From: Acidobacteria bacterium Ga0077551
GTDB lineage: Bacteria > Pseudomonadota > Alphaproteobacteria > Caulobacterales > Hyphomonadaceae
DNA: 64,000 nt
Assembly (NCBI GenBank): GCA_001464545.1
Contig: LNFC01000022.1
Coordinates: 186,001-250,000 of the forward strand
Reading direction: 5' to 3'
Shown: positions 50,602 to 63,044 of the stretch, piece by piece
How the letters are laid out: every line of letters begins with the position of its first letter
Numbering within the stretch: position 1 is the stretch's first letter
Translations under genes and position numbers: made by a program
The notes under the pieces: generated by a model
The model's database searches: none
Told to the model about the DNA's origin: nothing
Seen by the model: the letters and a program-made list of their open reading frames with translations, nothing else

Positions 50602-50979
50602 ATGAAAGCAGGATTGGCCGCGATCGCAGCCTTGATACTGGCCACCGGCTGCGCCACCGCGCCGGCGCCGGAAGCAGCCACCTCGCCCAAGGGCTACGTC
50701 ATCGTCGAAATCGACGTCACCAACACGGAGGCCTACGAAGGCTACAAGGCGGCCGTAGCGCCAATGGTGGCCGCGGCAGGCGGCCGGTACCTCGTTCGCG
50801 GCGGCAAGGCTGAAGGCCGCGAAGGCGCGCCGCCGCAGGGACGTGTGGTGATACTTGAGTATCCCAGTTTCGACGCGGCCAAAGCATTCCTGGAATCGCC
50901 TGAGTACGCTGAGATCATTCATCTGCGGACGGACAATACCGTGTCGCGATTGATGGTCGTCGAGGGCGTGGTGCCCTGA
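50602..50979 (+). CDS. DUF1330 lipoprotein
   Basis: A 125-residue predicted lipoprotein: signal KAGLAAIAALILATGC with lipobox LATGC. The mature part is a dimeric alpha/beta-barrel DUF1330 domain, GYVIVEIDVTNTEAYEGYKA, GRYLVRGGKAEGREG and GRVVILEYPSFDAAKAFLES. Most DUF1330 proteins are cytoplasmic, so the signal is unusual. GGGAGG precedes the ATG. The stop overlaps the start of the Rieske oxygenase by one base (TGATG). Confidence 0.88.
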   Translation: MKAGLAAIAALILATGCATAPAPEAATSPKGYVIVEIDVTNTEAYEGYKAAVAPMVAAAGGRYLVRGGKAEGREGAPPQGRVVILEYPSFDAAKAFLESPEYAEIIHLRTDNTVSRLMVVEGVVP

Positions 50980-52010
50980 TGGCGGACGGGCCGGGCAAGC
51001 CGCCGGTGCGGGCTCTGGAGCCATCGCTCTATGGGCGGGCGGAGATCTTTGCGCTGGAACGGCAGACCGTATTCGCCAAGGCTTGGCGGCTGATCGGGCA
51101 TGAGAACATGCTGAAGGCGGCCGGCGACTTCCTGACAGATGATCTGGCCGGGCGCTCCGTGCTGGCCGTGCGCGGCAAGGACGGCGCGGTACGCGCGTTC
51201 CACAACGTTTGCCCCCACCGCGCAGGGCCGCTCGCGACCACGCCGGACGGGCATTGCGACGGGGCGATCACCTGCGCCTATCACGGCTGGCGGTTCACGT
51301 TCGAAGGGCGACTGCAATCGGCGCGGGATTTTGGCGCGGCGGAAGGATTTGATCCGCGCGAGCACGGGTTGATACCGGTGCGGATGGAGACCTGGCGGGG
51401 GTTCCTGTTCGTCACGCTCAGCGACACGGCGCCGCCGATTGCGCAGATGATGGCGCCGGTCGATGCATCGTGGACGGATGAAACGGTTCAGCCCTTCGCG
51501 CTGCGCCGTTCGCACACGATTCGGTGCGATTGGAAGGCCTATGTCGAGAATTACCTCGAAGGCTACCATGTGCCGCTGATCCATCCAGGGCTCGATGCGG
51601 AGATCGATTCGGCGAACTACACGGTGCACATGGAAGGCGAGATCGCCGTGCACAGAGCGCCGTCCCGCAAGGCGGACAATGTGTATTCGGGCTACTGGGC
51701 CTGGGCCTGGCCCTGGCTGGGCATCAATGTCTACGAGCACGGCGTGATGATGGAACGCATCTCGCCGGTGGGGCCGGAAGAGACGCGGCTCGACTATCTC
51801 TACTTCTTTGATCCGGCGCGCGGCGAAGAGCTCGAAGACATGCTGAAGCTCTCCGATGCGGTGACGGACGAAGACCTGAAGATGTGCGAGATCGTGCACC
51901 GGAACATCACCGGCGGCGTCTACAAGGCCGGGCCCTTGTCGCCCCGGCATGAAGGTGCAGTCGCCTGGTTCCAGGCGCGGCTGCGCCGTGAGGCCGGGTA
52001 TCCGGGATAG
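50979..52010 (+). CDS. Rieske non-haem iron oxygenase, alpha subunit type
   Basis: A 343-residue ring-hydroxylating-type oxygenase. The Rieske 2Fe-2S motif is NVCPHRAGPL ... CAYHGWRF (C-x-H-x17-C-x2-H). The catalytic iron site is in AYVENYLEGYHVPLIHPGL (two His), with an Asp or Glu expected near the C-terminus. It resembles the choline/carnitine and vanillate-type families, but the substrate cannot be told. No ferredoxin reductase is adjacent. It is co-translated with the DUF1330 gene. Confidence 0.9.
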   Translation: MADGPGKPPVRALEPSLYGRAEIFALERQTVFAKAWRLIGHENMLKAAGDFLTDDLAGRSVLAVRGKDGAVRAFHNVCPHRAGPLATTPDGHCDGAITCAYHGWRFTFEGRLQSARDFGAAEGFDPREHGLIPVRMETWRGFLFVTLSDTAPPIAQMMAPVDASWTDETVQPFALRRSHTIRCDWKAYVENYLEGYHVPLIHPGLDAEIDSANYTVHMEGEIAVHRAPSRKADNVYSGYWAWAWPWLGINVYEHGVMMERISPVGPEETRLDYLYFFDPARGEELEDMLKLSDAVTDEDLKMCEIVHRNITGGVYKAGPLSPRHEGAVAWFQARLRREAGYPG

Positions 52011-52077
52011 GCCTGCCGATAACGAAAAGGCGGGAGCCCTGGGAGCTCCCGCCTTCCGCGCAGGCCTTGATTGGACA

Positions 52078-52443
52078 TTACATCCAGTAAGGCGCGACCT
52101 TGTAGTATTTGTAGGTCGAATCCCGGGTGGCCTGACCGTCATTGCGGGTCAGTTCCTGGATGTCGTCGGCTGGGGCCGCTTGCAGCTGTTCCTTGGTGTA
52201 GGGAACAACATAGCCATCGCGGTCTTTGCTATAGTCGAGCGCCGACCAGGGGACCGGGTGATACTTCTCGCCCATGCCAAGGAAACCGCCGAAGCCGACG
52301 ACCGCAAACATGATCGAGTTGTCCGTCTTGTTCAGCACGATGTCTTCGACCTTGCCGATCTTCTCGCCCTGCGTGTTGTACACGCTGGTGCCGATCGTGC
52401 GGCTGGCGCGGATGGCGGTGGTGTGTCCGGTTTGGGTAACCAT
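52078..52443 (-). CDS. PRC-barrel domain protein
   Basis: A 121-residue soluble protein with one PRC-barrel: RTIGTSVYNTQGEKIGKVED, then VLNKTDNSIMFAVVGFGGFL and YHPVPWSALDYSKDRDGYVV. Stand-alone PRC-barrel proteins are frequent in Alphaproteobacteria and are often stress-induced; their function is not known. It resembles the PuhA cytoplasmic fold only at the domain level. Confidence 0.88.
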   Translation of the reverse strand: MVTQTGHTTAIRASRTIGTSVYNTQGEKIGKVEDIVLNKTDNSIMFAVVGFGGFLGMGEKYHPVPWSALDYSKDRDGYVVPYTKEQLQAAPADDIQELTRNDGQATRDSTYKYYKVAPYWM

Positions 52444-52571
52444 GAGATTTCTCCGATGCTTGAGTTACAGATACACAAGCAACGCAGCAGGCGCGCAGGG
52501 GTTGCGTTAATTCTGCTTCAGTTTTGCCGCGCCCTTTCCTTGCGGGCGCTGCCCTGCTAACGCCCCGCGCC

Positions 52572-53429
52572 ATGTATCAGATCACCGCAAAGGGCCCGCG
52601 CGGGCCGATTGAGACCGCCTGGGAAGCCCTCGCCTGGGCCGACCCGTCACCGGCCGGCGCCGTGGATGCGAAGGAAGATTCGCGCGGCGCTTGGCGCCTC
52701 GATGCGTTCGCCGAAACGCTGGAGGACGCCGAGGCGTGCGTGGCGCTGATCGAGGAGACGGTGCCGGAGCTGACCGCGCGGATCGAGGAGATCGTGGAGC
52801 GCGACTGGGTGACCCTGTCGCTGGAAGGCCTGCCGCCGGTGAATGCCGGGCGGTTTGTCGTCGTCGGCAGCCATGCGCTGGCTGCGACCTCGCCGGGCAA
52901 GACCGCCGTGCTGATCGAGGCCGGCCCCGCGTTCGGGACAGGGCATCACGGCACGACGCTCGGTTGCCTGCTGGCGCTGGCGGACGTGCGGCGCCGGCGC
53001 AAGGTCGGCCGGGTGCTGGATCTCGGCACCGGATCGGGCGTGCTGGCGATCGCGGCGCTGAAGGTCGGCGCGGAGCTGGCGACGGGCAGCGACATCGACC
53101 GGGACTCGGTGTTTGTCGCGCGCGAGAACGCGCGCAAGAACAAGGTCAGCCGCTTCTTCGTTCACCATGTGCGCGGCGCGAATACTCCGAACATGCGCCG
53201 TCTGGGCCCCTACGACACGGTGTTCGCGAACATCCTGATGAAGCCGCTGATCGGCCTCGCGCCGGAAATCCAGCGCCTGTCGGCACCGGGCGCGGCGATC
53301 ATTCTCTCAGGCCTTCTTCACCATCAGGCAGGCCCTGTCCGCGCGGCGTTCGAGGGGCACGGGATGCTCTTCCAGCGCAAGATCAAGCGCGACGGCTGGT
53401 CGACGCTGGTGTTCGCGAAAAAGGGTTAA
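52572..53429 (+). CDS. prmA: Ribosomal protein L11 methyltransferase PrmA
   Basis: A 285-residue SAM-dependent methyltransferase. FGTGHHGTTLGCLLALAD is the PrmA-specific GTGxHxTT motif; VLDLGTGSGVLAIAALKVGA is the SAM loop; and YDTVFANILMKPLIGLAPEI has the N-I-L-x-x-P-L catalytic segment. ATG at 52572 is chosen for the family N-terminus. An additional 16 codons upstream are open. Confidence 0.93.
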   Translation: MYQITAKGPRGPIETAWEALAWADPSPAGAVDAKEDSRGAWRLDAFAETLEDAEACVALIEETVPELTARIEEIVERDWVTLSLEGLPPVNAGRFVVVGSHALAATSPGKTAVLIEAGPAFGTGHHGTTLGCLLALADVRRRRKVGRVLDLGTGSGVLAIAALKVGAELATGSDIDRDSVFVARENARKNKVSRFFVHHVRGANTPNMRRLGPYDTVFANILMKPLIGLAPEIQRLSAPGAAIILSGLLHHQAGPVRAAFEGHGMLFQRKIKRDGWSTLVFAKKG

Positions 53430-53560
53430 AGCCTCCCCGCCGCATCCCGGGAGGGGGATGGGCGGCGAGGGGATCGCACCGGCACGGGTGGGAGGGGGAG
53501 GCGCGCCGGTCTGCGATGCAGGTGGCTGCCCCGGACAGTCCGGGACAGCGAGCGGGAGGT

Positions 53561-53734
53561 TTACCGCGTGGCGCGGCGGGCGAGGCGGGACTGGCGGCGG
53601 GCCAGCAGGCTGATCTCTGAAACCGGTGCGCCTTGAGCGACGGGCGAAGCCGCCCCTTCAGGGGCAGGGACCGGGCGAAGCGCCTGACGCGCCGGGATTT
53701 CGGCGGCGGGGCGGATGTTGAAGTCGAATTTCAT
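53561..53734 (-). CDS. Small hypothetical protein, 57 residues
   Basis: A short frame starting KFDFNIRPAAEIPARQALRP and ending LLARRQSRLARRATR. The N-terminus is mixed, the middle is Pro/Ala-rich, and the C-terminus is strongly basic; no membrane segment or known motif. It lies in the 470-nt gap between prmA and the aminopeptidase gene. No clear ribosome site precedes it (an A/T-rich leader does). It may be a real small gene or a chance frame. Confidence 0.4.
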   Translation of the reverse strand: MKFDFNIRPAAEIPARQALRPVPAPEGAASPVAQGAPVSEISLLARRQSRLARRATR

Positions 53735-53898
53735 GTTAATACCTTGTTTACCTTGAATTGCTGCGGTGCAGCATTAATCCGTGTGCCCCCTATATAGGAT
53801 GGCGCGTAAACAAAACAGTATGGCAAACGGGGATTTGCCATGAAACATTGCATAGCTCACTTGCTTTCCGGCAGCGCCGCAGCGCGTTAAGAGAAGTC

Positions 53899-55710
53899 AT
53901 GAGACAGACATTCGACATCAAGGGTGGGCCGCAAGACGGCCGGACCCATCTTCCGCTCCTCCGCCGTGAACTCGCCGCGCAAGGCCTTGATGGCCTCTAC
54001 GTGCCGCATGACGACGAGTACCAGAACGAGTACCTGCCGGACGCCAATGAGCGCCTCGCCTGGGCGACCGGGTTTACCGGTTCGTTCGGGGCGGCCTTCG
54101 TGTTCACCGACAAGGCGGTGCTGTTTGCCGACGGGCGCTACACGCTGCAGGCGGCGGACCAGACCGATCCAGCGCTGGTGGATGTCGAAGGCATTCCGGA
54201 TCCCGGCGCGTTCGGCTGGCTCGCGAAGCAGAACCTGACGGGCAAGCGCGTCGGCTATGATCCGCGCCTGATGAGCCCGAACGATGTGGCGGCGCTGGGC
54301 GTAGCAGCGGCGAAGGCCGGCTGCGTTCTGGTCGCGGTCACCGAGAACCCGATCGACAAGGCCTGGAAGGGCCGCCCGCCGCAGCCGATGGAAAAGGTCG
54401 TGCCGCACGCCGTGAAACACGCGGGCGCTGCGCATACCGACAAGCTGGACGCCGTCGGCGTGCAGCTGGCAAAGGACGGGGCGGGCGCGGCGGTGCTGAC
54501 TTCGCCGGCCTCGCTTGCCTGGGCCTTCAACATCCGGGGCGGGGACGTGAGCTGCACGCCGCTGCCGCTCGGCCGTGCCATTCTGTATGCGGATGGTTCG
54601 GCAGAACTGTTCATCGACGAGGCGAAGACCGACGGCGCGCTGCGCCGGCATCTTGGCAACACGGTGACGCTGCGGCCGCTGTCGCAGCTGGAGGACGGAC
54701 TAGCCTCGCTGTCGGGCAAGACGGTGAGCCTCGACCCCGATGTGGCGTCGGCCTGGTTCTTTGACCGGCTCGCGGCCTCGGGCGCGAGAATCCTGCGCCA
54801 GCGTGATCCCGTGGCGCTGCCGCGCGCGTGCAAGAACGCGGCGGAGATCAAGGGCACGACGGCGGCGCATGCGCGCGACGGCGTGGCGCTGACGCGTTTC
54901 CTGCACTGGCTGGATACCGAGGCGCAGTCGGGCGAAGTCACCGAGATCGACACGGTGATGAAGCTCGAGGCCTTCCGCGAGGACCTCGGCAACCTGAATG
55001 ACCTCTCCTTCCCGTCGATTTCCGGGGCAGGGCCGAACGGCGCGCTGCCGCACTACCGCGTCTCGACGGCGTCCAACCGGAAGCTGGCGCGCGGCTCGCT
55101 GTTCCTGATCGACAGCGGCGGACAGTATCTCGACGGCACGACGGACGTGACGAGGACCGTGCCGATCGGTGAGCCTTCGAAGGACATGATCCGGCATTAT
55201 ACGCTCGTGCTGAAAGGGCATATCGCGCTGGCCGCGGTCCGCTTCCCGGCGGGCACGACCGGCACGCATCTCGATATCCTCGCGCGGCACGCGCTGTACC
55301 AGGCGGGGCTGGATTACCAGCATGGCACCGGCCACGGCGTCGGCGTGTATCTCGGCGTGCACGAAGGTCCGCACAGAATAGCGAAAGTGTGGAACGCCGT
55401 GCCGCTGATGCCGGGCATGATCGTCTCCAACGAGCCAGGCTTCTACAAGGCGGGCGAATACGGCATCCGGATCGAGAACCTGCAATACGTGACGCCGGCC
55501 GCCGACATTCCCGGCGGCGAAATCCCGATGCTGGGCTTCGAGTGCCTGACCTTTGCACCGCTGGCGCGGCGGTTGATCGACGTGAAACTGCTCTCGAAAG
55601 AGGAGCGGGCCTATGTCAACGACTACCACAAGCGCGTCTGGAAATTGCTGAACCGCAAGCTCGAAGGCGAGGTCAAGGACTGGCTCAAGGCGGCGTGTGC
55701 CCGAATTTGA
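53899..55710 (+). CDS. Xaa-Pro aminopeptidase P
   Basis: A 603-residue M24B metallopeptidase removing the N-terminal residue before proline. Two creatinase-like N-terminal domains (RRELAAQGLDGLYVPHDDEY; ERLAWATGFTGSFG) precede the pita-bread catalytic domain. Metal ligands are visible in SLFLIDSGGQYLDGTTDVTR (two Asp), HGTGHGVGVYLGVHEGP (His), SNEPGFYKAGEYGIRIEN (Glu) and the last Glu in LGFECLTF. The start is set by GAAGTC-ATG at 53899 in the RQTFDIKGG context; the upstream frame is unlike the family. Confidence 0.94.
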   Translation: MRQTFDIKGGPQDGRTHLPLLRRELAAQGLDGLYVPHDDEYQNEYLPDANERLAWATGFTGSFGAAFVFTDKAVLFADGRYTLQAADQTDPALVDVEGIPDPGAFGWLAKQNLTGKRVGYDPRLMSPNDVAALGVAAAKAGCVLVAVTENPIDKAWKGRPPQPMEKVVPHAVKHAGAAHTDKLDAVGVQLAKDGAGAAVLTSPASLAWAFNIRGGDVSCTPLPLGRAILYADGSAELFIDEAKTDGALRRHLGNTVTLRPLSQLEDGLASLSGKTVSLDPDVASAWFFDRLAASGARILRQRDPVALPRACKNAAEIKGTTAAHARDGVALTRFLHWLDTEAQSGEVTEIDTVMKLEAFREDLGNLNDLSFPSISGAGPNGALPHYRVSTASNRKLARGSLFLIDSGGQYLDGTTDVTRTVPIGEPSKDMIRHYTLVLKGHIALAAVRFPAGTTGTHLDILARHALYQAGLDYQHGTGHGVGVYLGVHEGPHRIAKVWNAVPLMPGMIVSNEPGFYKAGEYGIRIENLQYVTPAADIPGGEIPMLGFECLTFAPLARRLIDVKLLSKEERAYVNDYHKRVWKLLNRKLEGEVKDWLKAACARI

Positions 55711-55804
55711 GGCAGTGGCTGATTTCCTCAAGGCAGAAGCGCGCGGCGGGCTAGGTGGCCGGGCGCGAGTCTCTTAAGCAAAGGCAGCTTTGAGGGAGGC
55801 TTTC

Positions 55805-56275
55805 TTGGAACTTGAAACGATGCTTGGCCGGGCACTGGATCTGTTTCCGGCGGATTGGAGCGATGGCGCGAAGCTGGCGGTGCTGGCTGGCGTGATCGTC
55901 GTCTGCTTCGTCGTGCCGGTCATGATGATGCTGGCCGCGCTCGGCAAGAAACGGGCGCCGAAGGCGGCGGCCTCCAAACCGGTCGCGGGCCAGCCGGCCG
56001 CCGGCAAGCCGCAGGCGAAAGTGGCAGCCGGCGCGGCGCCGGATCTGGATCCTGAGGAATGGGTTTCCGGCAACGTGATCCACTATGATCGCCAGCGAGA
56101 CTTCGGCTATATCCGCTGCGACCGGGTCAAAGGGCACGTCCGCTTCCAGGCGGCCGACTTCAATCGCGCGCCGCGCGTGGGCGAGACGGTACGCTTCAAG
56201 GGCCGGCACGGCGCGCGCCGTAAGCCGGTGGCGGTTGTGGTCGAGCGGATTCCGGAGACCAAGCGGGCGGGCTAG
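55805..56275 (+). CDS. Membrane-anchored cold-shock-domain protein
   Basis: A 156-residue protein from a TTG start chosen for its GGAGG site 5 nt upstream; ATG at 55820 is the alternative. One membrane helix (KLAVLAGVIVVCFVVPVMMML, about residues 24-43) is followed by an Ala/Lys/Pro linker and a C-terminal cold-shock-like domain: WVSGNVIHYDRQRDFGYIRC (RNP1-like FGYI) and GHVRFQAADF, RVGETVRFKG. Anchoring a CSD in the membrane is not usual. It overlaps nothing upstream and converges with the SDR gene (4-nt overlap). Confidence 0.8.
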   Translation: MELETMLGRALDLFPADWSDGAKLAVLAGVIVVCFVVPVMMMLAALGKKRAPKAAASKPVAGQPAAGKPQAKVAAGAAPDLDPEEWVSGNVIHYDRQRDFGYIRCDRVKGHVRFQAADFNRAPRVGETVRFKGRHGARRKPVAVVVERIPETKRAG

Positions 56276-57054
56276 GGCGCGAGGCCAAGCGCTTTCAAGG
56301 CCTCAACGATGCCCTCGGTGCGCGGGCGCATGTCGTCTGCGATGTGGGCGTGGGTCGGAATATAGAAGAGGCCGAGGTCCATGCCCTTCAGGGCAATCTC
56401 GGCGCAGCGCTCCGGCAGGATGATGTGCATCTCGGGGGGAAGGTCCTTCGGGTCCGGGATGTGCTTTGCAATCAGCGGCGTGTAGACGCCGCCGGGCAGC
56501 AGGATGTGGACGTCCATCGTCTCGCCGCGCAGTTCCTCGTGCAACCACTCGGCCATGATCAGCACGCCGTGCTTGGAAGCGCCGTAGGCGGCGAGGCCGT
56601 TGCGCCGTACGGCACCCGGCAGGCTGAGGGAGTTTTCTGACCCCGTGATCATCAGCCTGCCCCGCTGGCCCGAGCCGGTGAGGGCGGCGGCGTAAGCCTG
56701 CGCCAGGCGGAACGGGGCAAAGAGATTCACCGCGAACATGTTCATCGCCGCCTCGTCGAAGGGCTCCTTGATGATCCGCTTGTTGCGGCCATAACCCGCG
56801 TTGGCGCAGACCAGATCGAGCCGGCCCCGCCATGCAAAAGCACGCTCAAGGAGCGCCGCCGGGGCGGCCGGGTCCGACAGGTCGCAGGCAATGGCGAGGC
56901 CGTTCAGGCTGGCAGCGACGGCCTCAGCCGCCTCGGCCTGCCGGTCGGCGATGATGACCTCGGCGCCGCGCGCCACGAAGGCCTCGGCGAGCGCCTTGCC
57001 GATGCCGGAGGCGCCGCCGGTGACGAGGACTGTCTTGTTGGCATAGTCGATCAT
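56272..57054 (-). CDS. Short-chain dehydrogenase/reductase
   Basis: A 260-residue classical SDR. The NAD(P) motif is VLVTGGASGIGKALAEAFVA, with an Asp at the end of beta2 (EVIIADRQAEA) favouring NAD(H). NAGYGRN, the catalytic Ser in MITGSENSLS and YGASKHGVLIM (Tyr-x-x-x-Lys) are present. Substrate unknown. Start at 57054 precedes the family N-terminus. It lies 10 nt downstream of the zinc-ribbon gene in the same direction. Confidence 0.92.
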   Translation of the reverse strand: MIDYANKTVLVTGGASGIGKALAEAFVARGAEVIIADRQAEAAEAVAASLNGLAIACDLSDPAAPAALLERAFAWRGRLDLVCANAGYGRNKRIIKEPFDEAAMNMFAVNLFAPFRLAQAYAAALTGSGQRGRLMITGSENSLSLPGAVRRNGLAAYGASKHGVLIMAEWLHEELRGETMDVHILLPGGVYTPLIAKHIPDPKDLPPEMHIILPERCAEIALKGMDLGLFYIPTHAHIADDMRPRTEGIVEALKALGLAP

Positions 57055-57064
57055 GGCGTGTCTT

Positions 57065-57298
57065 TCAGTTGCCGGTGTCTTTCCGGACGGTGTGCCTGCC
57101 GCGCTTTCTGCAAGCCTTGCAGCGGCCCCAGGTGAGCGATTTCCCCGTGGCGCCATAGCGGACACCGCCCATGTCCCAGATGGAAGTTGCGTGGCCGCAG
57201 GCGGCACAGATGATTTTCCATTTGCGCGATTCTGCCTCGGCGTCGGCGCGGCGGTGCGCTGGCAGGAAAGCGAGCAGGAGTTTCTGGAGGCGGGTCAT
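57065..57298 (-). CDS. Small zinc-ribbon-like protein of unknown function
   Basis: A 77-residue basic protein with two CxxC knuckles, WKIICAACGHATSIWDMGG and GRCKACRKRG, that suggest a zinc ribbon. A hydrophobic N-terminal helix (LQKLLLAFLP) precedes a charged region. The ATG overlaps the fucosidase stop, which supports a real gene in an operon. Function unknown. Confidence 0.7.
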   Translation of the reverse strand: MTRLQKLLLAFLPAHRRADAEAESRKWKIICAACGHATSIWDMGGVRYGATGKSLTWGRCKACRKRGRHTVRKDTGN

Positions 57299-58419
57299 CG
57301 CCCGAGGTTTTTGCCGAGAGCCAGCAGCGGCGCGGACTGAAGCTCAGGGATCGAGCCATCGGCGCGGGGGCCGATATTGATCAGCAGGTTGCCGCGCTTG
57401 GTGGTGACGTCCGTATAGAGATCAATCAGGCCCTGTGCATCCAGAAAATCTTCCGGCAGTTCGTCGGTGTTGTAGCCGAAGCCGAGACCGAGCCCGCGGC
57501 AGGACTCCCACTTCTGCGTCTTCGGAATCGCGCCGAGGCCGAATTCGACGCACCGGAAATCGCCGAACGGGGCGGGGGTCTCTTCCTGCATGCCGCCGGC
57601 GGTGCGCGCCTTTAGCATGGCATTGAAGCTGGCGCGGGATTCAGGCTCGCGCAACGAGTTGAAGAAGTCGGTGGCGGCGAGCCAGCGGTCGTTGGTTACG
57701 CCGTCCGGCACAGCGGCGTAGTAGTAGTCATGGAGAGCGATCACGCTGTCCACGTCCGGCCAGCAGATGTCGTTCCAGAAGACGGACGGTTTGTAGCGGT
57801 CGATCAGTTCCTTGGCCTGCGCAAGGGCATAGTCGCGGTAGTCCTGCTCTGTTGGCACACACGCGAACATGTCGCCGATGTTGGCGATGGGTGTATTTCG
57901 GAAGGTCCAGTCCAGACCGCCGGAATAGTAGACGCCGAACCGCAGGCCGCGCGCGCGGACAGCGTCTGCGAGTTCGCCGGTGAAATCGCGCTGTGTGTTC
58001 CAGCCGGGACGATGGGGGTTGGGCACATCGGTCGGCCAGAGGCAGTAGCCATCATGATGCTTGGTGACGAAGACGACGTAGGTCGCGCCGCAGGCCACGA
58101 AGAAGTCCGCCCAGGCGTCTGCGTCGAAACTCTGTGAGGCGGCATCGAATTCCGGCCGGAAGTCCGTGAACGGTTTGTCGCCATAGAGCTGTTTGTGCCG
58201 CGCGCGCGTGGGGCTGCCTTCGACGCGCATCGCATTCTCGTACCATTCCGAATACGGCGTCAGCACGGCGCTCATGTCGTAGTCGTCGCCGATCAGTTCA
58301 TGGATGGCGCGCCCGCGCGGGGCCCAGGCGGGGATGGTGAAGATGCCCCAATGGATGAAGATGCCGAGTTGCGGCTTTGCATACCATTCAGGGCAGGGGC
58401 GTGTATCGCTTTCAGCCAT
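57295..58419 (-). CDS. Alpha-L-fucosidase-like glycoside hydrolase, GH29
   Basis: A 374-residue (beta/alpha)8 hydrolase. PEWYAKPQLGIFIHWGIFTI and PAWAP are the GH29 start; FVTKHHDGYCLWPTD is the conserved strand 4 motif; FWNDICWPD holds the probable nucleophile Asp; GNLLINIGPRADGSIPE is the C-terminal signature of GH29. No signal peptide is seen, so it is probably cytoplasmic. It starts just after the DUF2459 gene (8-nt overlap) and could act on imported fuco-oligosaccharides from algae. Confidence 0.92.
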   Translation of the reverse strand: MAESDTRPCPEWYAKPQLGIFIHWGIFTIPAWAPRGRAIHELIGDDYDMSAVLTPYSEWYENAMRVEGSPTRARHKQLYGDKPFTDFRPEFDAASQSFDADAWADFFVACGATYVVFVTKHHDGYCLWPTDVPNPHRPGWNTQRDFTGELADAVRARGLRFGVYYSGGLDWTFRNTPIANIGDMFACVPTEQDYRDYALAQAKELIDRYKPSVFWNDICWPDVDSVIALHDYYYAAVPDGVTNDRWLAATDFFNSLREPESRASFNAMLKARTAGGMQEETPAPFGDFRCVEFGLGAIPKTQKWESCRGLGLGFGYNTDELPEDFLDAQGLIDLYTDVTTKRGNLLINIGPRADGSIPELQSAPLLALGKNLGR

Positions 58420-59125
58420 CTTTATCTCTTCCTTCCAAACGGTCCAGCGGCTCCGTCACGCTCCAGGCGAAAGGCGCAAAGGCGGCGCGCGGCAGGCCGG
58501 CCTTGCCGAGCGCGGTGGCGGTCCACTGGTTGCAGGTGTTGAGCGGGCTGTAGCGGCCTCTGGCGGAGAGCAGCAACTCGCCGGGGACGCTCGTCTCGAT
58601 CGGCCGGTAGGCGCCGTCGGCATCCTTTTTCAGGCTCTTCAGGATTTCGCCGATGAGCACCGCTTTCGTGTCCTGCCCGCCGCGGAGCGGCTTGCAGACG
58701 CTGCGGACATCCGAGCCGTAGACGGGCACGATCCGCATGGCGACCGGGTTCATACCCGCTAGGGCCGAGAGCGCGCGGGAGGCGGTCAGGTCCTCCGGGT
58801 ACAGAACTTTGGTGAAGAAGACCGAGTCGCCCCAGCCGAACAGGAGATAGGTGTCGCGGGGCAGGTAGTCCGGGATCAGGCCGCGGAACTCCTTGCGCCA
58901 GTTGATCACTTCGCCGTCGAGCGGCAGGGCGATGTCGGTGTGGAACGCGGCTTCGCAGAGATAGGCGGCGGGCTTGGCGGGCGGCAGGTGCGCCGTCCGG
59001 CCGGTGATCGGCAGCGCGCCCGACAGCCAGGCCGCGCCCAGATACCACATTCCGCAGATCAACGCGGCGATGAGCGCCAGCGCGGCCCAGCGAAGTCCGG
59101 TGATCAGGATTCTGGCTGCGTCCAC
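58412..59125 (-). CDS. DUF2459 family membrane-anchored protein
   Basis: A 237-residue protein from a GTG start with GGGGGAG just upstream. One N-terminal membrane helix (LRWAALALIAALICGMWYLG) is followed by a periplasmic domain with FHTDIALPLDGEVINWRKEF, YLLFGWGDSVFF and YSPLNTCNQWTATALGKAGLP; the H-T-D, FGWGD and CN-x-W motifs are of the DUF2459/TIGR02117 family. The family resembles NlpC/P60-like cysteine hydrolases in motif order, but no activity is known. Several in-frame upstream starts exist. Confidence 0.8.
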   Translation of the reverse strand: MDAARILITGLRWAALALIAALICGMWYLGAAWLSGALPITGRTAHLPPAKPAAYLCEAAFHTDIALPLDGEVINWRKEFRGLIPDYLPRDTYLLFGWGDSVFFTKVLYPEDLTASRALSALAGMNPVAMRIVPVYGSDVRSVCKPLRGGQDTKAVLIGEILKSLKKDADGAYRPIETSVPGELLLSARGRYSPLNTCNQWTATALGKAGLPRAAFAPFAWSVTEPLDRLEGRDKDG

Positions 59126-59236
59126 CCCGTCTCCCCCGGCCGCAATCCGCGCTGGCGACAGATGAAAGCAACGCGTTGCAGGTGGCAAGCAAGATTCCAT
59201 TTGTTCCGCTTTTGTTCCTGTGATAAAACACCCCGC

Positions 59237-63021
<3,785 letters not shown>

Positions 63022-63044
63022 CGCCCGGATGCTCCGGGGCCGGA

